Shown here: piece after piece, positions 42,915 to 46,036 of the stretch | Position numbering within the stretch: position 1 is the stretch's first letter | Layout: each line of letters opens with the position of its first letter | Source of the DNA: Nitrospina sp. | Lineage (GTDB): Bacteria > Nitrospinota > Nitrospinia > Nitrospinales > VA-1 | NCBI GenBank assembly: GCA_018653085.1 | Contig: JABIAY010000050.1 | Location: 1-46,036, forward strand | Length of the DNA: 46,036 bases | Direction: 5' to 3' | The notes under the pieces: model-generated | Database searches by the model: none | Seen by the model: only the letters and a program-made list of their open reading frames with translations | Told to the model about the DNA's origin: nothing | Program-made: the position numbers and the translations under genes

Positions 42915-44165
42915 TCACGAAAAAAACTGGACGCATTTTTTCACGCTTTCAGCCAGTGCATCCAACTCTTCCGGTTTATTATAAAAAGCCATTGAAGCCC
43001 GGGTTGTGGCTGGCACTCCGTAGCGGATCATGGTCGGCTGAGCACAATGATGCCCACCCCGACAGGCAATGCCGTCCTGATCCAGAAAGTGGACCATATC
43101 ATGAGGATGTGCGGAGTCGCTGAAAAAGGAAATGATGCTGGCTTTACTGCGAGCGTTTCCAATAATTCGCACCCCTTCAATCTCTTTGAATAACCGGGTG
43201 CCGTATTCGAGGAGAGCGTTTTCGTAATCGGCAATTTTATCCATGCCAATTCCATTAAGGTAGTCAATGGCCGCACCCAGCCCGATCACCTGCGTAATGG
43301 GCGGCGTTCCCGCTTCAAAACGGGCGGGAGGTTTGGCGTAGGTGGTTTTTTCCAGCGTCACCTGCATGATCATATCCCCACCCGTCACGTAAGGCGGCAT
43401 TTCCTCCCAAACATCCATCTTGCCATAAACTCCGCCAACACCACTGGGAGCATACATCTTGTGACCGGAAAAAGTATAAAAATCGCAGTCAATGTCCCGC
43501 ACATCCAGTTTCATATGCGCTGAGCTTTGCGCTCCGTCTATCAACACCCGGGCTCCCACAGCATGAGCCTTTTGGGTGATTTCCTTAACCGGATTGATCG
43601 TTCCCAGCGCGTTGGAAACATGATTGACCGCCACCATGCGGGTTTTGGGTGAAAGGAGTTTTTCATATTCCTCCATCACCAGCTCACCTTCATCATCCAC
43701 CGGGATGACCTTGAGCCTGGCACCCCGCTCTTCACAAAGTACCTGCCAGGGAACCGTGTTGGCATGATGTTCAATATTTGAAATGATGATCTCATCGCCT
43801 TCATTGACAAACCGCTTGCCAAAACTATGCGCCACTAAATTAATAGCCTGGGTGGTGCCGCTGGTAAAAACGACTTCCCCTTTTTTTTCTGCGCCCATAA
43901 AATCGGCTACCTTCTGACGCGCCCCTTCATATAACTCGGTGGCCTGTTCGCTCAATTTGTAAGTCCCACGCCGGACAGTGCCATATTCTTTCGCATCAAA
44001 ATTATGGACCCGCTCTATAACCGATATTGGTTTTTGGGTTGTTGCGGCATTATCCAGATAGATCAGGGGTTTTCCCCGGACAGATTGGGAAAGGATGGGG
44101 AAATCCTTACGGATTTTTTCTACATCCAAAATATTTCCAGCAATACTCACACTGGTATCAGACAT
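42915..44165 (-). CDS. sufS: SufS cysteine desulfurase
   Basis: 416 residues from ATG 44165, chosen because GGAGG lies six bases before it (the frame runs to 44198). Group II desulfurase features: IYLDNAATTQKP, ISNIEHHANTVPWQ, the PLP-binding lysine region TFSGHKMYAPSGVGG, and the catalytic Cys in GIACRGGHHCAQP. It releases sulfur from cysteine as persulfide for SufU and the SufBCD complex. The start overlaps the sufD stop by 8 bp, so expression is coupled. Confidence 0.95.
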   Translation of the reverse strand: MSDTSVSIAGNILDVEKIRKDFPILSQSVRGKPLIYLDNAATTQKPISVIERVHNFDAKEYGTVRRGTYKLSEQATELYEGARQKVADFMGAEKKGEVVFTSGTTQAINLVAHSFGKRFVNEGDEIIISNIEHHANTVPWQVLCEERGARLKVIPVDDEGELVMEEYEKLLSPKTRMVAVNHVSNALGTINPVKEITQKAHAVGARVLIDGAQSSAHMKLDVRDIDCDFYTFSGHKMYAPSGVGGVYGKMDVWEEMPPYVTGGDMIMQVTLEKTTYAKPPARFEAGTPPITQVIGLGAAIDYLNGIGMDKIADYENALLEYGTRLFKEIEGVRIIGNARSKASIISFFSDSAHPHDMVHFLDQDGIACRGGHHCAQPTMIRYGVPATTRASMAFYNKPEELDALAESVKKCVQFFS

Positions 44166-45462
44166 TAGCGGCCTCCAGTTTCTTAAGAAGTGTGTCATTC
44201 AGTTCCGCCACCACTTCAGGAAACTCAATGGTCTGAATAATGCTTTGTGCAAAGCTTCGGGTGAGAAGTGCTTTCGCCGCCTTGGCGGACAGGCCGCGCG
44301 TTTGCAGGTAAAACCATTGGTCCTCATCAATTTGGCCGGTGGTCGCACCGTGGGTGCATTTAACATCATCGGCAAAAATCATCAGGTTGGGTTTATTATT
44401 CGCATGGCAGTCATCGGAAAGCATGAGATTGTTGATCAACTGGTCGGAACTGGTCGATTGCGCGCCCTGGTTGACGATCACGGTTCCATCGAAGCTGGAA
44501 CGCGCGTGCCCATTGACGATATTTTTAAAATGCTGATGGCTGATACATTGGGGTGCTTCATGATAGATGCGGAGATAATTATGCACCTGCTCTTTACCAT
44601 CCAGCACGCTGACTCCGTTCAACCTCAACTCCGAACCTTCCTCCTTGAGCCGAACCTCATAATGATGTCGAGCCAACTGCGTTCCTGAAGAAGCATTGGA
44701 GGAATAAAACCTGGAATTTCTATCCAGGTGAATACGGGTTTTGGAAAAATGCCAGGAATCAAAAGGGTCTGCCTGAATCTGCGTCAATGAAACCCCTGCG
44801 CCTTCCGCCAATAACCAATCCTGAACCGAGTTGATGAAATAACCTCCCTCGGTGCCAACAAATTTTTCGATCACTTTGACTTCGGATAATTTTCCCAACT
44901 GCCAAATCAGTCGCGGCGCATGCATAACCGGCCCGGCATCTCTGTCCGTCGAAACAAAAAGGACTTGCACCGTTCCGGAAATTTGTGTGTTGTCGTCTAC
45001 CTTGAAAACCAGCCCCTCACTACAAAACGCTGTACTGAGGGAAGCAAATGCATCGTTTTCATTTTCTGCCGTTTCCGACAAATAATCTTTCAGTTGCTGA
45101 TCCGACATGGCTTCAGACAAAGGCATGAGGCTGGCACTCACTCCATCAATCCGTGACAAGCCGCCGTTGAAAACCCCATCGACAAAAACCAGGCATTGGT
45201 GCTCACATCCCGGATAAATATGGCTGGCAATGAAATCTTCAGAGACCCTTCCAAAATCACCGGGAAGATTAAAGGCAGTTTCCACCAGTCCCTTTGTATT
45301 CACAAAGGTGAACATCTCATGTTTGGAGTGGGGAAACCCGAGCGACTCAAACCGGTTCAGCGCAGTTTGCTGAAGTTCGGCAAGGGCTCCTTGCTGTGAA
45401 TGTTTTTTATGTAGATCCAGGAATGCCGACTCGGCACTGGACTCAACAAGCGTATCCGACAT
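44158..45462 (-). CDS. sufD: SufD, Fe-S assembly complex subunit
   Basis: 434 residues with the SufB/SufD beta-helix core. Diagnostic stretches: GVSLTQIQADPFDSWHFSKTRIHLDRN, RHHYEVRLKEEGSELRLNGV, HEAPQCISHQHFKNIVNGHARSSF, and the conserved DDVKCTHGATTGQIDEDQWFYL near the end. SufD pairs with SufB and the ATPase SufC to form the cluster-building scaffold. It begins with a strong GAGGAGAAGGT just before ATG 45462, 9 bp after sufC. SufB is not in the window and should lie beyond 46036. Confidence 0.95.
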   Translation of the reverse strand: MSDTLVESSAESAFLDLHKKHSQQGALAELQQTALNRFESLGFPHSKHEMFTFVNTKGLVETAFNLPGDFGRVSEDFIASHIYPGCEHQCLVFVDGVFNGGLSRIDGVSASLMPLSEAMSDQQLKDYLSETAENENDAFASLSTAFCSEGLVFKVDDNTQISGTVQVLFVSTDRDAGPVMHAPRLIWQLGKLSEVKVIEKFVGTEGGYFINSVQDWLLAEGAGVSLTQIQADPFDSWHFSKTRIHLDRNSRFYSSNASSGTQLARHHYEVRLKEEGSELRLNGVSVLDGKEQVHNYLRIYHEAPQCISHQHFKNIVNGHARSSFDGTVIVNQGAQSTSSDQLINNLMLSDDCHANNKPNLMIFADDVKCTHGATTGQIDEDQWFYLQTRGLSAKAAKALLTRSFAQSIIQTIEFPEVVAELNDTLLKKLEAANV

Positions 45463-45471
45463 ACCTTCTCC

Positions 45472-46036
45472 TCAATTCGCGGTCGTCACCCAGTCATAGC
45501 CCTGGGATTCAAGTTCAAGCGCCAGCGCCTTATCTCCCGATTTGACGATCTTGCCTTGACTGAGGACATGAACAAAGTCGGGTTTAATATAATCCAGCAA
45601 ACGCTGGTAATGCGTGATGAGAATGAGCGCGTTATTTTCGCTACGCAAACTGTTCACACCTTCCGCGACAATTCTTAGAGCATCAATATCGAGTCCGGAA
45701 TCGGTTTCATCGAGAACAGAAAGCTTGGGTTCAAGAATCGCCATCTGTAAAATCTCATTTTTCTTCTTCTCTCCTCCGGAGAAACCATCATTGAGACTTC
45801 TTTCCTTGTACTTGTTTTCCATTCCAAGCATTTTCATTTTTTCAGAAAGCAGTTCGTCAAAATCCAGGGGGTCGACTTCTTCTTCACCGGCTTTGACTCT
45901 TCGGGCATTAAAAGCCATACGCAAAAACTCGGCGTTATTCACTCCCGGCACTTCCACCGGGTACTGGAATCCCATAAAAATTCCAGCCAGGGAGCGTTCT
46001 TCTGCATCCAGGTCTAAAAGGTTTTTTCCTTCAAAC
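45472..46036 (-). CDS. sufC: SufC ABC-type ATPase, 5' end cut by window edge
   Basis: The frame stays open to the window edge (FEGKNLLDLDAEERSLAGIF before GFQYPVEVPGV), so the N-terminus with Walker A is missing. Visible: the ABC signature in NDGFSGGEKKKNEILQMA, Walker B LSVLDETDSGLDIDAL, and the switch His in LILITHYQRLL. It powers SufB2C2D2 cluster assembly. Nine bp separate it from sufD. Confidence 0.95.
   Translation of the reverse strand, partial: FEGKNLLDLDAEERSLAGIFMGFQYPVEVPGVNNAEFLRMAFNARRVKAGEEEVDPLDFDELLSEKMKMLGMENKYKERSLNDGFSGGEKKKNEILQMAILEPKLSVLDETDSGLDIDALRIVAEGVNSLRSENNALILITHYQRLLDYIKPDFVHVLSQGKIVKSGDKALALELESQGYDWVTTAN

Noticed and set aside
44095-44688. 197-residue plus-strand ORF opposite sufD/sufS
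   Set aside because: Antisense to two conserved suf genes and without family resemblance.
1-46036. CRISPR array
   Set aside because: No evenly spaced direct repeats with unique spacers; the repeats seen are palindromic intergenic elements or protein-coding repeats.

Overview
The window reads as chromosomal DNA of a Gram-negative bacterium with a periplasm, an outer membrane (two-partner secretion), a flagellar regulator (FlgM with a sigma-28-type promoter), a SUF iron-sulfur system using SufU, and a zinc-ribbon form of ribosomal protein L28. The mix of DUF4399, FecR/CHASE2/two-partner secretion genes and TPR-rich periplasmic proteins would fit a Nitrospinota- or Desulfobacterota-like lineage. 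That placement is only an impression from gene content; there is no rRNA or other decisive marker.

Layout. (1) 1-3840: the end of an integrated P4-like element on the minus strand: tyrosine integrase, AlpA-type regulator, small proteins, a split zinc-finger/Toprim primase-like pair, and at the left edge the first 22 codons of an IS3-type transposase OrfA. (2) 4149-9442: periplasmic thiol-redox genes, an Mrp/ApbC ATPase, a DUF4399 protein with a strong terminator, and a trypsin-like protease with TPRs. (3) 9544-12811: a small accessory/defence island: a palindromic repeat, a HicAB toxin-antitoxin pair with a 26-bp perfect palindrome at its promoter, then an AT-rich, apparently complete retron made of an NDT-like effector, an msr-msd RNA and a reverse transcriptase. 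(4) 12974-33235: mostly core genes: M28/QPCT-like peptidase, flgM, a DUF1858 protein, rpmB, rel/spoT, recG, a large unknown protein, CBS and LRR proteins, DUF58 plus BatA-like vWA proteins, a CheY-CheB fusion lacking its catalytic serine, a transglutaminase/TPR/FGE-like fusion, a flavin reductase and a CHASE2 adenylate cyclase. (5) 33507-40345: a two-partner secretion locus (tpsB - fecR-domain gene - tpsA) whose tpsA carries an apparent frameshift. (6) 40569-46036: an exported unknown protein, an AmmeMemoRadiSam-type radical SAM enzyme, and sufU-sufS-sufD-sufC, with sufC running off the window.

The main discovery candidate is the retron. The effector and RT genes are separated by 180 bp. In that gap sit 10-nt complementary ends (a1/a2), the TTA-G branch context, two msr hairpins and a long msd hairpin. 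The RT carries the retron signatures NAxxH, YADD and VTG. It belongs to the known NDT-effector retron family (Ec86/Sen2-St85-like), so the novelty is this particular divergent member and its ncRNA, not a new system class. Other points worth checking are the Ser-to-Gly CheB, the tpsA frameshift, a TpsB with no canonical start for its signal peptide, and composite intergenic repeats on both sides of the fecR gene.
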